This document shows, one piece after another, positions 10,631 through 41,757 of a stretch of 64,000 bases of DNA. Source of the stretch: Aphrocallistes beatrix. Its lineage: Eukaryota > Porifera > Hexactinellida > Sceptrulophora > Aphrocallistidae. The translations under genes and the position numbers were made by a program. The DNA lies in contig OY725492.1 of NCBI GenBank assembly GCA_963281255.1, positions 1,488,001-1,552,000 on the forward strand, in the 5' to 3' direction. The notes below the pieces were generated by a model. That model was given only the letters and a program-made list of their open reading frames with translations. It was not told the DNA's origin and ran no database searches. Numbering within the stretch: the stretch's first letter is position 1; each line of letters opens with the position of its first letter.

Positions 10631-11929
10631 TCAGAAAAATTGTAGCCTATTCTTCGACTTTCCATCACACACAACAAAACGACTATCTTTCATTAAAGCT
10701 AAACCACGAGGACAATACAACTCTCCAGCTTCTCTTTTCTCAGTTTTTTCTCTGCCAATGGTAGCTATGAGCTTTCCTGCCAATGAAAATACAAGTACCT
10801 TGTGAGTTGAGACGTCACTAACTATCAAATTTCTTTTTAAATCAATGCAGAAATGGAGTATCTTGCTAACAGAATCTTGTGAAATGATAGTTCTGAGGAG
10901 ATTTCCATTTCTACTGAAAGATTGTAGAGGATATGGAGACTTTAAAAAGAGAACATAGAGTTCATCTTTCAGTGTTTTTAGGTCGTAGATTTTAGTGGAA
11001 TTCTCAGTAAAGTGAGGAGTATAGAGCGTTAATTCTGAAATTTTTTCGAGGGTGCGGGGGTGGATATTCCAAACAGAGTTAGTGCAGACAAGACAAGAAA
11101 ACAACATTCCAGTTTCCTTGTCAAAGGTAAGAGCGACCATATCTACACCTGGTTCTAGAAAAGCTAGCTTTTTCCCAGTTTTCTTATTCGCTTTCAGGGT
11201 AAGACCACTTGTTGTATCTGTAGAGATATAACAGAACTCAGAAACTATTACGATCCCGTAGGGCCACTTCATTCCTTCAACTGTAAAATTCCTAATAAAT
11301 AAACCATTTTTATTAAAAACTGCCATTCTATGATTGTCTTTATCTGCCACATAGATATCCTCGTTTTCATCATCAACTGCCACACATCTAGGAGTATGAA
11401 GCTGGCCATCTCCTGGTCCTGATATTGCGACACTCCATAAAGGCACCTGTCTCTCTGTATAAGGGACAATGTCCTGAATCAGAGAGGTGGTAGCAGTTGG
11501 ATCTCTCTTCAAGACGACACAACTCTCTCGGATCGCTGCTAACAACTCGGAATCTCTCCATTCCAGCTCAATCACCTCTCTCTCATTAATAAAAGTCAGC
11601 TGATGCTCTAGCTCACACAACTCGGTATTAACAACTTCTAATAGTTTGTCTTTCATAACTTGAAAATCGTTCCTCTTCATTTTCTCTTCCAGCTCTCCTT
11701 GTGTCTGTTTCAGCTCTCTCCTCTTCTCATGCAGATCATCAGCTGATATAAGAAAATCATCCAATTCTGATATCAGTGATTGTTCCTTCCCATACAGCAT
11801 ACGATGATACTCCTGGAAGTGATGATTCAGTTCTTGTTTAGCTAACTGGATCTGTTCTCTGAAGGATTTATGAACTCCTACTTCTTTCCTATCATCTCTA
11901 CTTTTTAGTTTTGCTCCCTGAGATGACAT
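10631..11929 (-). CDS. Coiled-coil/NHL-repeat protein (TRIM71/TRIM2-like, no RING)
   Basis: An intact single-exon ORF of 432 codons starting MSSQGAKLKSRDDRK. Residues about 20-165 are charged and heptad-like, a predicted coiled coil as in the BBC region of TRIM proteins. From residue ~170 there are NHL-type beta-propeller repeats: SGPGDGQLHTPRCVAVDDEN then IYVADKDNHRMAVFNKNGLF, a later KILHFCIDLKRNLIVSDVST, and a final CPRGLALMKDSRFVVCDGKS ending NRLQFF. The N-terminal RING and B-box of true TRIM-NHL ligases are missing, so it may act as an adaptor rather than an E3. Such RING-less, intron-less NHL genes are, as far as I recall, expanded in demosponges. The start Met has no competing upstream in-frame ATG nearby. 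Function is unknown; protein or RNA binding by the propeller is the family expectation. Confidence 0.85.
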   Translation of the reverse strand: MSSQGAKLKSRDDRKEVGVHKSFREQIQLAKQELNHHFQEYHRMLYGKEQSLISELDDFLISADDLHEKRRELKQTQGELEEKMKRNDFQVMKDKLLEVVNTELCELEHQLTFINEREVIELEWRDSELLAAIRESCVVLKRDPTATTSLIQDIVPYTERQVPLWSVAISGPGDGQLHTPRCVAVDDENEDIYVADKDNHRMAVFNKNGLFIRNFTVEGMKWPYGIVIVSEFCYISTDTTSGLTLKANKKTGKKLAFLEPGVDMVALTFDKETGMLFSCLVCTNSVWNIHPRTLEKISELTLYTPHFTENSTKIYDLKTLKDELYVLFLKSPYPLQSFSRNGNLLRTIISQDSVSKILHFCIDLKRNLIVSDVSTHKVLVFSLAGKLIATIGREKTEKREAGELYCPRGLALMKDSRFVVCDGKSKNRLQFF

Positions 11930-12457
11930 TGTACCTAGTTAATAATTTAAAGCATTATATTTTTTAGCTTAAAATAAAAATTAGTGCTTCTATCATTGCA
12001 CTTATACTCTTTTATGTTTCAATTGATACAATACACATCCTCAACCAGTGTGACCATGAATGAATGAAATGAATTAGCGCTATCTTAGTGATGCACTAAC
12101 TAGGTCCAAATAGTCATATGAACAGTGAACTGAATTACTATAATTCTGAAAGCAGTGTTATGACTTTTCCTATTATGCAAGTGAACTTTGCTATAGTTCG
12201 TCTTATCTTTATCTAAGTTCCGTGTTATATAGGATGTTATTGTAGCTACTTAGATTACAGGTAGGGTGATTATAGTTATCGTAAAACGAAAAAACTAGTC
12301 CTGTAATGCATTTACATTTAAGTATTAATTCTGAGTGCTATTAAATGTATACCATATTTGTAGATAATATGCTCTCTCCCATTTGATATTCTTAAGCAAA
12401 TGCCATTGTGCCATTCAACGGCATAGAAATTGCTCTACCTCGATTATTCTTTTAAAT
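11930..12457. other. 5' flank of the NHL gene; no other gene
   Basis: The AT-rich upstream region of the minus-strand NHL gene presumably contains its promoter. No TATA box could be singled out among the many AT runs. Confidence 0.35.
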
Positions 12458-12549
12458 CAGTGGTTCTCAACCTGTTTTATCTCGTGACCCCATTATACAA
12501 TTTTGAATCCCTTGCGACCCACTAAAGAAGGCATTATGATTTTGATATG
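12458..12549 (+). repeat. Truncated Charlie-like hAT terminus
   Basis: It starts CAGTGGTTCTCAACC and continues with GTGACCCC and GCGACCC words, as in Charlie-type ends. No matching right end was found; it runs into the next MITE. Confidence 0.6.
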
Positions 12550-12721
12550 TACAGTCAGGGTCGCTGATTGTAAACCACCAGGTGACCAAAAAATATGTTC
12601 ATAATAGAGATACTTCATTTTAAGCTAACTTGATTCAATACAAATCCTATAAAAAATGAAATTGGGACCAGGAGGTTGGTTCATAATAAACGAATGTTCA
12701 TATTAAGCGACCTCGACTGTA
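12550..12721. mobile_element. Pogo/Tigger-type MITE
   Basis: The ends TACAGTCAGGGTCGCT and AGCGACCTCGACTGTA are imperfect inverted repeats with a TA at each border, as in Tc1/mariner-pogo elements. 172 bp, non-coding. Confidence 0.65.
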
Positions 12722-12779
12722 TAATACAGTGTTTCCAGATGAACTGCTTAGCATCTTCATACCACATACCTTCAAATGT

Positions 12780-12880
12780 TATATATGTAACGAATTGATT
12801 GAAGAAATTGCCAGGCGCAGAAAGCTGATTTTTGGCATGTGGGAGTCTTTTGGCTATGGCTCCACTAAGTTCGGACAAAT
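12780..12880 (+). repeat. Helitron-family fragment
   Basis: It contains the family landmarks GTAACGAATTGATTGAAGAA, CAGAAAGCTGATTTTTGGCA and TGGCTATGGCTCCACTAAGT. Both ends are missing. Confidence 0.65.
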
Positions 12881-13031
12881 TGTTTAGAAATATGTGGAAA
12901 TTTTCATCGGAATACTAACACATTCCTGCGTTGCTAGGAAAATGTAATTTGGACTATATCTCGAGATTTGCAAATGCTAGACACCAATAAATACCATCAG
13001 GTAGGCAATAGGCGACTTCCTATTCACCAAT

Positions 13032-13156
13032 ATTACATTTTATTTCTCTGAATACGACAGTTATGCAGTTATGGCAATATATAATTTTTGACATACATGG
13101 TAAACCATACCACTCCATAAATGTATAACTGTCGTATTCAGAGAGATATAATGTAT
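13032..13156. repeat. Hairpin MITE, ~35-bp inverted arms
   Basis: The arms TTTCTCTGAATACGACAGTT and AACTGTCGTATTCAGAGAGA are near-perfect inverted copies bordered by ATTACAT/ATGTATT. Short spacer, no coding capacity. Confidence 0.6.
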
Positions 13157-13179
13157 TATATATAGCAATTTTAATAAAA

Positions 13180-14495
13180 CAAGCGCGCTTCGCTTGCTTG
13201 CGCTGCGCGATTGGCGGACACTTTGTGTCTGACAGAGGCGCCTGGGGTCACATTGATTAATTATAAGGGAGATAGCATCTCTAAATACGTCTGCCCTACT
13301 GTTTTAATCGATATCGCACGAAAAATCATCAAATTTGTCTATTTTTAAATTTTTGATGCTTAATGATGACGTCATAACAAAGTGCTGAGTCATCATTTTT
13401 TGATGATAGTTGCATCATATGTGAAGTATATTAATATACACATTCTATTAAAATTTCAGCCTTCAATCACCCAAAATGGCTGAGTTAAGGTTGAAGAACT
13501 GAAATTTCTAGTTATAAAAAATGTCGGTCGACAGACCGATAGTGCAGCTCCAGGAAGTGACTCGATGGAACATGAAATGTAAATATCGGAATACATCGGG
13601 AAATACTCATTTTAGGGCATCCTAAGTGTGAAATTTGAATCTACATATTTAATACCCTATAATAGCCGTTGAGAGCTCGCTTTTAGCTTAAAATAAGATT
13701 TTTTTCCAAAAGGTGTCAAAATATGTATATAATCTTAAGTAATAACTCATAAAATATTCACATTATTACTTATAAAATGTGAAAATCGGATTCCACATCT
13801 TAAACTATCCTAGATTAGTCGATGAGAACTCGCTTTAAACTCAAAATGAATATTTTTTCAAAAGGTGTGAAAATATGTATATATCAATATGTTAATAACT
13901 CATAAAATATTCCTATTAATTACTTTAAAAGTGTGAAAATCGGTATCTACATATTAAAATTCCCTATATTAGTCGTTGAGAGCTCGCTTTTAGCATAAAA
14001 TAAGAATTTTTTCAAAAGATGTGAAAATATGTATATATATCAATATGTTAATAACTCATAAAATATTCATATTATTACTTTTAAAGCGCGAAAATCGGAT
14101 TCTACATATTAGAATACCCTACATTAGTCGTTGAGATCTTACTTATATCTTCAAACAAAGCTTTGCAGTGGTGGTGTTAAAATATGAATATATACTTATA
14201 AAAACCGGAAGTGATGACATTTTGCGAAAAAATGTTGACGGTGCACATCTACACCATAATGAGATTCTACATGCAAAATTTGGTAAAAATTGGACTATTA
14301 GATTTCGCAGTAGCGCGCGTACGGACATACATACATATGTACATATTTAGTGGAGCCATACCCAAAAGACCCCCACATGCCAAAGAGATCAGCTTTCTGT
14401 ACCTGGCAATTTCTTCAATCAATTCGTTACAGGCAATTTCTTTAATCAATTCGTTACATATATATACACACATTAATCGAGTTTTAATAGTAAGG
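13180..14495 (-). mobile_element. Non-autonomous Helitron-like element, copy A (1.3 kb)
   Basis: The GC-rich hairpin end (CAAGCGCGCTTCGCTTG) is at the left and TTAATCGAGTTTTAATAGTAAGG at the right, so in transposon orientation it runs right to left. The left border reads CTTG followed by T, as in all copies. The right border lacks the usual initial T. It is longer than its siblings because of the internal tandem array at 13600-14165. The short ORFs inside are not conserved between copies. Confidence 0.72.
13600..14165 (+). repeat. Tandem repeat, ~155-bp unit, about 3.5 copies
   Basis: Each unit contains TAATAACTCATAAAATATTC, GTGAAAATCGG, CTACATATT, GTTGAGAGCTCGCTTTTAGC and AAAAGGTGTGAAAATATGTA. 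The phrase TAATAACTCATAAAATATTC recurs near 13741, 13893 and 14050, giving periods of about 152 and 157 bases. It lies inside Helitron copy A only. Confidence 0.72.
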
Positions 14496-15381
14496 TCAGG
14501 ATATACTCAAACTTAGAAATATTGCGGTTTAAATACCTTTGGATATATTGAGAGTTTCATTCAACATATTATCAATGTGAATACATTGATTCATAATTTG
14601 GGAGTATATTAATCATGTTTTATTCATTTGAGTATTTAGAGTATAATATGTCAACGAAGGTGTTCTATTTAGAACTTTCGAGGAAATACATCCCGGAATT
14701 AGAACACCAATGGGCATGATTAGATTTAGATGTATATTTGAACACTAAAGTATTTCCATGACAATTATTATTCTTTAGTATTATTCTCGTTTTCTTATGA
14801 AATGTTCTCTTATTAAACGTGTTTAACTTAATGAGACAATTTCAACCCCCAGATAGAGGTAGCTTGACCCAAGATAATAAGTTAAGAATAATATGTTAGA
14901 AGTACCCCAAAGTTTAGCTATCTCAGTATTTAAACATTTTATGTGCCACCAATAAAATTAATTGACAAATAAAATATTCCCAAAGATTATATATCCCGTG
15001 CACGTCCAGGAATGTTGAAGTGAAAGTGAAAGTGAAAGTGAATTGAAAGTAAACTGAAAATGAAAGCTGGGTCATTTCTATTTATACCTTTGACCCCAAG
15101 TATTCCTCGGGATTTATTAAAGAAATACATTGATAAACGTGGAATAATGGGACAAAGTCACCCTAGTTTAAGGTGCATATAATGGTATTATTAGTTTTAA
15201 ATGGTAAATTTTAGATTTACACATAAACAAGGAATTATATAAGTGGGCATAAATTATGATACTATACTTACTATAAAATAATATAAAACGTATTGAAAAC
15301 AATATTTGTTGATTATATACTCATAGCAAAATAACAGCAGCGGGATGCTGATATTACTGAGAGTATCTGCATCATGATGCC
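14496..15381. other. 3' flank of the RNF213-like gene; one dispersed repeat
   Basis: Non-coding. Bases 15009-15113 (AGTGAAAGTGAAAGTG then GGGTCATTTCTATTTATACC then TTTGACCCCAAGT) are repeated at 48701-48799, so they form a second dispersed family. A possible minus-strand polyadenylation context is not resolvable. Confidence 0.5.
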
Positions 15382-35525
<20,144 letters not shown>

Positions 35526-35653
35526 CTATAAGAGAGAAAAAAGAAATCGAACAGATATGTAGATTAAAATACAACAAATGCTAAATTCTAGAATACACTT
35601 AAAATACACAAAGAACAAACAAAAAACAACTTTCCAAGTGTTTTTATATAAGA

Positions 35654-36403
35654 CAAGCGCGCTTCGCTTGCTTGCGCTGCGCGGCTGGCGGACACTTTGT
35701 GTCCGCCGGAGGCGCCCTTTAAGCGCCTGTGGTCACAATTGATTAATTATATGGGGGATGACATCTCTAAATACGTCTACCCTACGGTTATAATCGATAT
35801 CGCACGAAAGATCACCAAATTTATCAATTTTAAAAATTTTGATGCGTAATGATGACGTCATAATAAAATGTTGAGTCATCATTTTTTGATGATAGTTGCA
35901 TCATATGTGAGATATGTTAGTTTACAGATTCTATTAAAATTTCAGCCTTCTATCTCCTATAATGGCTGAGTTATGCTCGAATAACTGTATTGGTTAACTT
36001 TTAAAAATGTGACAATGACGTCATAATTCCATGATGAGTCGACATTTTGCTCTGAGCTCAGAACTTAGTGGAGCCATAGCCGAAAGACTTCTACATGCCA
36101 AAAGTCAGCTTTCTGTGCCTGGCAGTTTCTTCAATCAATTCGTTACATATATATATATATATACAGTCGACTCCGCTTAATAGGGTCACTGTTTAATTGG
36201 GTCAACCGCTTAATCGGGCCACTTTTGGCAGGACCGGAATAGCTCCCATACATAGAAGCTAATACAAAATATTTTCGGTTAATAGGGCCCTCCGCATAAT
36301 CGGGGCAAAATGTCCCCTGACCAATGTGACCCTATTAAGCGGAGTCGACTGTATACGTATATATATACACACATACACATTAATCGAGTTTTAATAGTAA
36401 GGA
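35654..36403 (-). mobile_element. Helitron-like element, copy E, with a pogo MITE inside
   Basis: The left hairpin is CAAGCGCGCTTCGCTTGCTT and the right end AATCGAGTTTTAATAGTAAG. Borders read A|TC and CTTG|T on the minus strand. The internal (AT)n tract is split by the MITE at 36162-36353. Confidence 0.8.
36162..36353. mobile_element. Pogo/Tigger-type MITE (TACAGTCGACTCCGC)
   Basis: Perfect inverted ends TACAGTCGACTCCGCTTAAT and ATTAAGCGGAGTCGACTGTA, continuing through AGGGTCAC. TA target inside the AT tract of Helitron E. 192 bp. Confidence 0.88.
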
Positions 36404-36409
36404 TATAGA

Positions 36410-36572
36410 AGGCTGAACATTTAATAGATTGTGTATATTAATATATCTCAAATATGATACGACTCTCATCACAAAATGATGACTCATCATCTGTTATGAC
36501 GTCATCATTACGCATCAAAAATTGAAAATTGACAAATTTGGTGATCTTTCGAGCGATTTCGATTATAACAGT
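36410..36572 (+). repeat. Helitron internal fragment, opposite orientation to copy E
   Basis: It contains AGAAGGCTGAA, ATGATGACTCATCATC, TATGACGTCATCATTACGCA and GATTATAACAGTA, the complement of the family interior. Both ends are missing. It is followed at 36583-36612 by CGACGAAACATTCGCCATTC, related to the end of the MITE at 58756. Confidence 0.65.
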
Positions 36573-36639
36573 ATTATTATTTCAATCTTGCGACGAAACA
36601 TTCGCCATTCGCCCCAAATATCAGTGTCTCCTCTGCACC

Positions 36640-37320
36640 TCCTAGAATTTTTAAAAAAATATGTGTAGATTTCGAAAGTTATATTTTGGATCTATTTGAT
36701 AAACTATTTGTTTACTTTTGTTTAAAATACAGTAGTTGCATAAAGTAAATAAATTCACAAAATATGTTAGAGACTAGCTTTTACCAGTTGAAGGGTTTTA
36801 GCTGGGTAGAAATTTAAGTATCATACTTTTGAAACTAAGTCATAGACTCCTTTAACTAAGGACTGGAGGGTCTCATACTCGGGTCCTGTAACTTGAGTCT
36901 ATTGCCTATCACTATAACTAGTCGTTATTTCGGTGAGAAATGTATTATTGTTGAATAGGAAGTCGCATATGGTGAATTCATTGGTCACATTGGCATACTT
37001 GAAATATTTGTGGTTCTTGAGTTTTGAGGTTTTCACACCTTTCCATATATGGTAATAATGTTGATAACTTGGAATTGGTTAACGTTAGACATGGGAAATG
37101 TATTATTATTGAATAGGAAGTAATATATAAAGAATCAATTGAGCACATCGACTTATCCTAAATGCTTCTAGTTTTGATTTTTGCGGTTTTCACACCTCCA
37201 TACATGGTCATATTATAGACTTCTTTAGAGAAGGACTGAAGCCTCCCATGCTCGGGGTTTGTAATTTGAGTCTTAAGGATTAACTTGAGTCCTGGGCTAA
37301 AATGACTTCTAGAAGGGCTA
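36640..37320 (+). repeat. Satellite-like copy plus a degenerate tandem duplication
   Basis: 36640-36830 repeats the GCTAGAGACTAGCTT unit. Then 36838-37040 and about 37090-37320 are diverged direct copies, with shared TGTATTATT.TTGAATAGGAAG, GAGGTTTTCACACCT and AAGGACTG(G/A)A. Non-coding. Confidence 0.5.
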
Positions 37321-37539
37321 GAGACACGATCTCGGGTCCATATAGGGGATTTTGAGGACGGCGAGTTCAATAGCGCCATTTTCAACACCGCCTGGTGTTA
37401 TCTTAAAGGTCCAAAGGTCATATTTCAAGGTTAAATAGGTGAATGGGTGAATAAAGACCGTTTCTCGCCTATCCATCTTCGCGACGAATCCAGACACAGC
37501 GGACTGTACAAGTTTCACTAGGCTGGAGGAGGTCTGCCA

Positions 37540-38075
37540 AATTATATCTACCTGCGCATGGCGGACAAAGACTTTGACTACGTTCTTTCTGCTATATTCG
37601 CGGATGAAGTTTTGGAAAAGTTTTTCGGCCAAGCCAGGCAAAGAAGAGGTGGAAACTTTTACATAGACGTAGTAGACATTATGGTTGCAGCTAAAATTGT
37701 AAACTTGCAACACTCATTAAGCATGACATTATGCCAGAATCTAGTTCTCGTGTGCTTGATTGCGACAAGAATTGTACAACTTTCGAAAATCCAGCTGAGC
37801 GAAGTGAACTCATTGACGAGATCACTCCTCAAGACACTGGACTTTTGGACTTTTGGAACTTTTGAGGTCTGATGATACCCTTAAGCATAAAGTTGTTTAT
37901 TTGGCCGGATACCTTGTTTATAAATATGGTGATAGCACTAGTATAGAGGAGATCATTGGCGATGAAGATGGTAACAAGGTGTCATCTGAGTTCCTAGATA
38001 ATTTGAATAGAGGTGGACTGAGTGTGCCGACTATGTCAACCGTCTTTTTTGTACACAATGCCTATAATTTGCATG
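37540..38075 (+). pseudogene. P-element/THAP9-like transposase C-terminal fragment
   Basis: One frame reads FADEVLEKFFGQARQRRGGN, then DVVDIMVAAKIVNLQ, matching the FFG.(I/V)R..GG.N..P motif near the end of P-type transposases. A second frame gives KHKVVYLAGYLVYKYGD and LDNLNRGGLSVPT, the YIAGYV and RGGL..P motifs of the same family. A frameshift is needed near 37860, and the assembly gap truncates it. Confidence 0.6.
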
Positions 38076-38275
38076 NNNNNNNNNNNNNNNNNNNNNNNNN
38101 NNNNNNNNNNNNNNNNNNNNNNNNNNNNNNNNNNNNNNNNNNNNNNNNNNNNNNNNNNNNNNNNNNNNNNNNNNNNNNNNNNNNNNNNNNNNNNNNNNNN
38201 NNNNNNNNNNNNNNNNNNNNNNNNNNNNNNNNNNNNNNNNNNNNNNNNNNNNNNNNNNNNNNNNNNNNNNNNNNN
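38076..38275. other. Assembly gap (200 N)
   Basis: Exactly 200 N, presumably a placeholder. Distance and continuity across it are not reliable. Confidence 0.95.
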
Positions 38276-40320
38276 AGTACACCACCACCACCTTAATGAA
38301 AATTTTAACATCATAAAACACATCACTGCTCCCAAACCACTCCCACTCCCGAACCAATGGAACTACACCCCACCCCCAGTATTTATCTATTCGACAGGGG
38401 ACCTACAAGTTGCGGTACTGCTCCAGCGATTAATGGAACACGGAAAATGCTTCCAAATACCTGTAAAACAATCGCCCACACATTTTCTAACACCCTTCAA
38501 GCACTTGCTGACACTAACCCGAAATACGCCACCCATGACCAAGTTCAACATAGAAAAAAAGAAAAACAACACATACCAAAAATTCCAACAAACGCTTAAC
38601 ACACTGGAACAGAAACTAAAACAACAACAGGCGACAGTACTATCAGCAGATAAGGGACCCGGACTATTAATAGTACAAAATGCAACCGTACTGCAACTAT
38701 ATAGAGAATACTTAAAACTCAATGCACATAACGTGCACCCGGCGATCTAGTACATAGACCACCTAAACAACATCAGGGACACACTCGCAAAACTGAACCC
38801 CCTCCTAACAATAAAGACAAATGATGACAGAGTTCCAACCTTCTATTTCAAAATAAAAACACACAAAGATGTATTCAACGCGCAGCCAACAAAGCATAAG
38901 GAGATCTACACATATAACATAGGGCCAATGGTAATATGTACCATAGCTCGCCCAATTGTTAACCACATCAACTCGATAACGGTCCTATGCTCCGACATAC
39001 TCCGGCCCCTCATCTCCCCAATAATCGAAAGGTGCAAATATCTAACGCCAGACATCTTTAAAACAATAGATGCACTCATGGCATACGGAGCATCATCTAA
39101 AATATATACAGGGGACATAGAGAAATTCTATCCGTCCACCCCACACACACTAATAATAACCGCTTTCCATCACTACAATACGCAACGAAAGAAGGAACTA
39201 CAACTACGATGGAAACAACTTCTACCACCTGGGCACGAAAGGGATCCCAATGGGAGTGCCACTGGCGCCGGAACTAGCACGTATGTGTACAGCGTACCCA
39301 CTAAGAAATTACGAACCACCAATAGGGGAAGCACTAACGCTATATTTTGATGATGTGGCAGCAACCTATCCCATCAAAACACTACCGCTAAAACCATTCA
39401 ACTTACTACCCACCACCGACAACACAACACAGGACGCAACATACGACACAGCTAAAAAAGAATTTTTGCCCTTGCAGCAAAAATACAGACAAGCCGTCCC
39501 GCTACATCCCCACTCATTCCATCCGTCGACCAAACTCGCAAAGAAGACCTACTTCGGTGCAGCATTCCGAGTCACTCAGATAGCGCACAACCCAGCAGAA
39601 GCACTGGACTACATGCTGAGAAAATACTTGCCAGCGCTACAACGGCTCGGACATGACTGCACCGAAGTAATAGAAAACATGGTCCGGATCACGTACTTTC
39701 CAAAAAGAACGGAAAAGAAAGACGCCAAATACACGCCCAGTATACAATACCAATATTCGGACACCAGACCGACTAAATCCCAACTCGAGCCTTACCAAAA
39801 CAACAAGGAATACAAAATCCAGGCAATCACACCCATGCCACCAATACTGAAACTCCTATGCTACATACCGAAGAGAAATAAAGCCAACCACGCGGTTTTC
39901 CCCTGCCCCAACTACAATTGTGCAATGTGCAGGCAATATGAACACATATAGAGCCTAAACACAAGTATCAACGTCCCAATCATCCCCTGCCTACGGAACA
40001 GGAGTACATATATACTATTTAAACGAAACGAGGAGCACATCAAACACGCCTACATAGGAACAACAAACCTACAAAAAACTAACATTTGCAATGTGGGGAA
40101 GTACAACAGGATACACATACATCTTATGGAAAGAAAAAACATTGGATGGCAATATCTAGCATTGTACGGCGCGAAAGACAAAATGCCACAAGGCGAAAAA
40201 CCAAGAAAACATAAAGAATGGGAAAAGAAAATTAAACATAAATACCCCAGAATCCGATTATTTCCAACAGACGAACTAACACGATTTTACGAAATATGCG
40301 ACACGTACAACCCAGAATAA
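38276..40320 (+). pseudogene. Decayed Penelope-like element: reverse transcriptase plus GIY-YIG endonuclease
   Basis: One frame runs from the gap to a TAG at 38748-38750 and resumes unchanged. It gives YFKIKTHKD, ARPIV and TGDIEKFYPSTP (RT motif A Asp). A one-base shift near 39230 leads to KGIPMGVPLAPELARM (motif B) and LYFDDVA (motif C, two catalytic Asp). Later come KKTYFGAAFR, a Cys cluster CPNYNCAMC, a TAG at 39949-39951, and then STYILFKRNEEHIKHAYIGT with a downstream His and Glu-rich region ending at TAA. The order RT, Cys-linker, GIY-YIG is that of endonuclease-positive Penelope-like elements. Two stops and one frameshift show that it is inactive. The N-terminus is lost in the gap. Confidence 0.75.
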
Positions 40321-41560
40321 AAAGACCACCACCATGTACACCGAATCTTCTAAACTCCTTCCTACCCCCGCATCAAAAGCCTAAAACTCCTCGAACTCTT
40401 ATAATCCCGCACGAAAAAACCCTCAAATCCAACTGCACTCATACAACCTCGAACGGAAAACCCCTCAAATCTCCCCGAACAACTACATTCCCCAACCAAA
40501 ACACCATTACCGCCCGCCCATTTATATGACTCGTATATTTACACTATCCAACTTTTTGCTACTTTTTATAATTCAACATTTGAAACGCTTCAACAAACCC
40601 GATTCCAAAGACAAAAACCCCAATTTCGATCCACTTAAAACCACTCCGAACCAAAAATGCCCTGTTGTCCCGGATTCCCATACACCCAACCGAAAAATGC
40701 CACCTTACACCGGATTCCCACCCTACTCCAACCAAAAACGCATGCTTACAGGTCCTGAGGATTAGATTCCAACTTAAAAAACACCTATTACCACCAGTGA
40801 ACCTAGCAACTAAACAAAAATGCATGCTTACAGCCCAGGAATTAGATATACAAACAAAAACGCATGTTCATTGACCTGGAATACGTTTCGTACACGCCAT
40901 TACCGCCCGCCCTTTTATATGACTCGTTTCTTTACACTATCCAACTTTTTGCTACTTTTTATAATTCAAGAAACCACAGTCTACTACTCTTTTTTATAAT
41001 TGAAGAAACCACAATCTACTACTCTTTTTTAATCCAAGAGAACTGAATCCGTTACCACTCCATAAGCCACGACAACAGAATCCACTACCCCTTATAATTC
41101 AAAACAACTGCACCTACCTTTACCACAGCGCTAATACTCAGAACTGACTACAGCCAGTGCTAATACACCAAAGTAGCAACAGAAGTCTACCTTTACCACA
41201 GCGCTAATACTCAAAACTAACTACAGCCAGCACAACACTAACTCAGTGCTAATACACTAAAGTAGCAACAGAAGACTACCAGTGCTATTGCATTCCAGCT
41301 ACTGCATTCACTACTACATCCGCAAATAGAATACTATGAACTACAGATCTACTTAGCAAGATACCAGAAAGAGAGAGCGTAGCAACTCAAGCACGCAAAC
41401 TGAACAGAGAAACTAAATAAAGAAACTAAATGAAGAACAAAACCAAACCAGACGTCACTGACTCAAACAAAATACAAACTAAATACAAAACATAACATAA
41501 TGAATCCAGAACTAAAAGGCACAAATCAGAATATTGAAACTTAAACAGACACAGAACTTG
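40321..41560 (+). repeat. G-poor 3' tail of the Penelope-like element with a ~75-bp direct repeat
   Basis: Non-coding, with very few G on this strand. A segment of about 75 bases (CATTACCGCCCGCC, ATGACTCGT, ACACTATCCAACTTTTTGCT) occurs at 40503-40576 and again at 40895-40969. Shorter duplications follow: TCTACTACTCTTTTTT twice, and CTACCTTTACCACAGCGCTA twice. They may be the element's terminal repeats or tail duplications. Confidence 0.55.
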
Positions 41561-41757
41561 AAAAGACTTAAATAGTCGAAAACAATTGTACTATCTTGTT
41601 CAACTTAACTTTAACTGTAATTTTGATTATTGACATTATTAAACTCAAAGGTAGTAAGAATATCACGGTAGTAGAAATATCATGCAACAGTCCTAATAAT
41701 TACTATTTTGGCTTATCGATAATAATTTTTGACTGTATACTTTTCGTCCTTTAGAAA

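Noticed and set aside
14143-14516. Overlapping short ORFs in Helitron copy A
   Set aside because: They lie in sequence repeated in non-coding copies B-I, where the frames are not kept.
37318-37713. 131-codon minus-strand ORF
   Set aside because: Antisense to the P-element-like fragment, whose plus-strand motifs are recognisable.
38022-38750. 242-codon ORF starting left of the gap
   Set aside because: The start lies before the 200-N gap and the frame across N is meaningless; only the part after 38276 is real Penelope coding.
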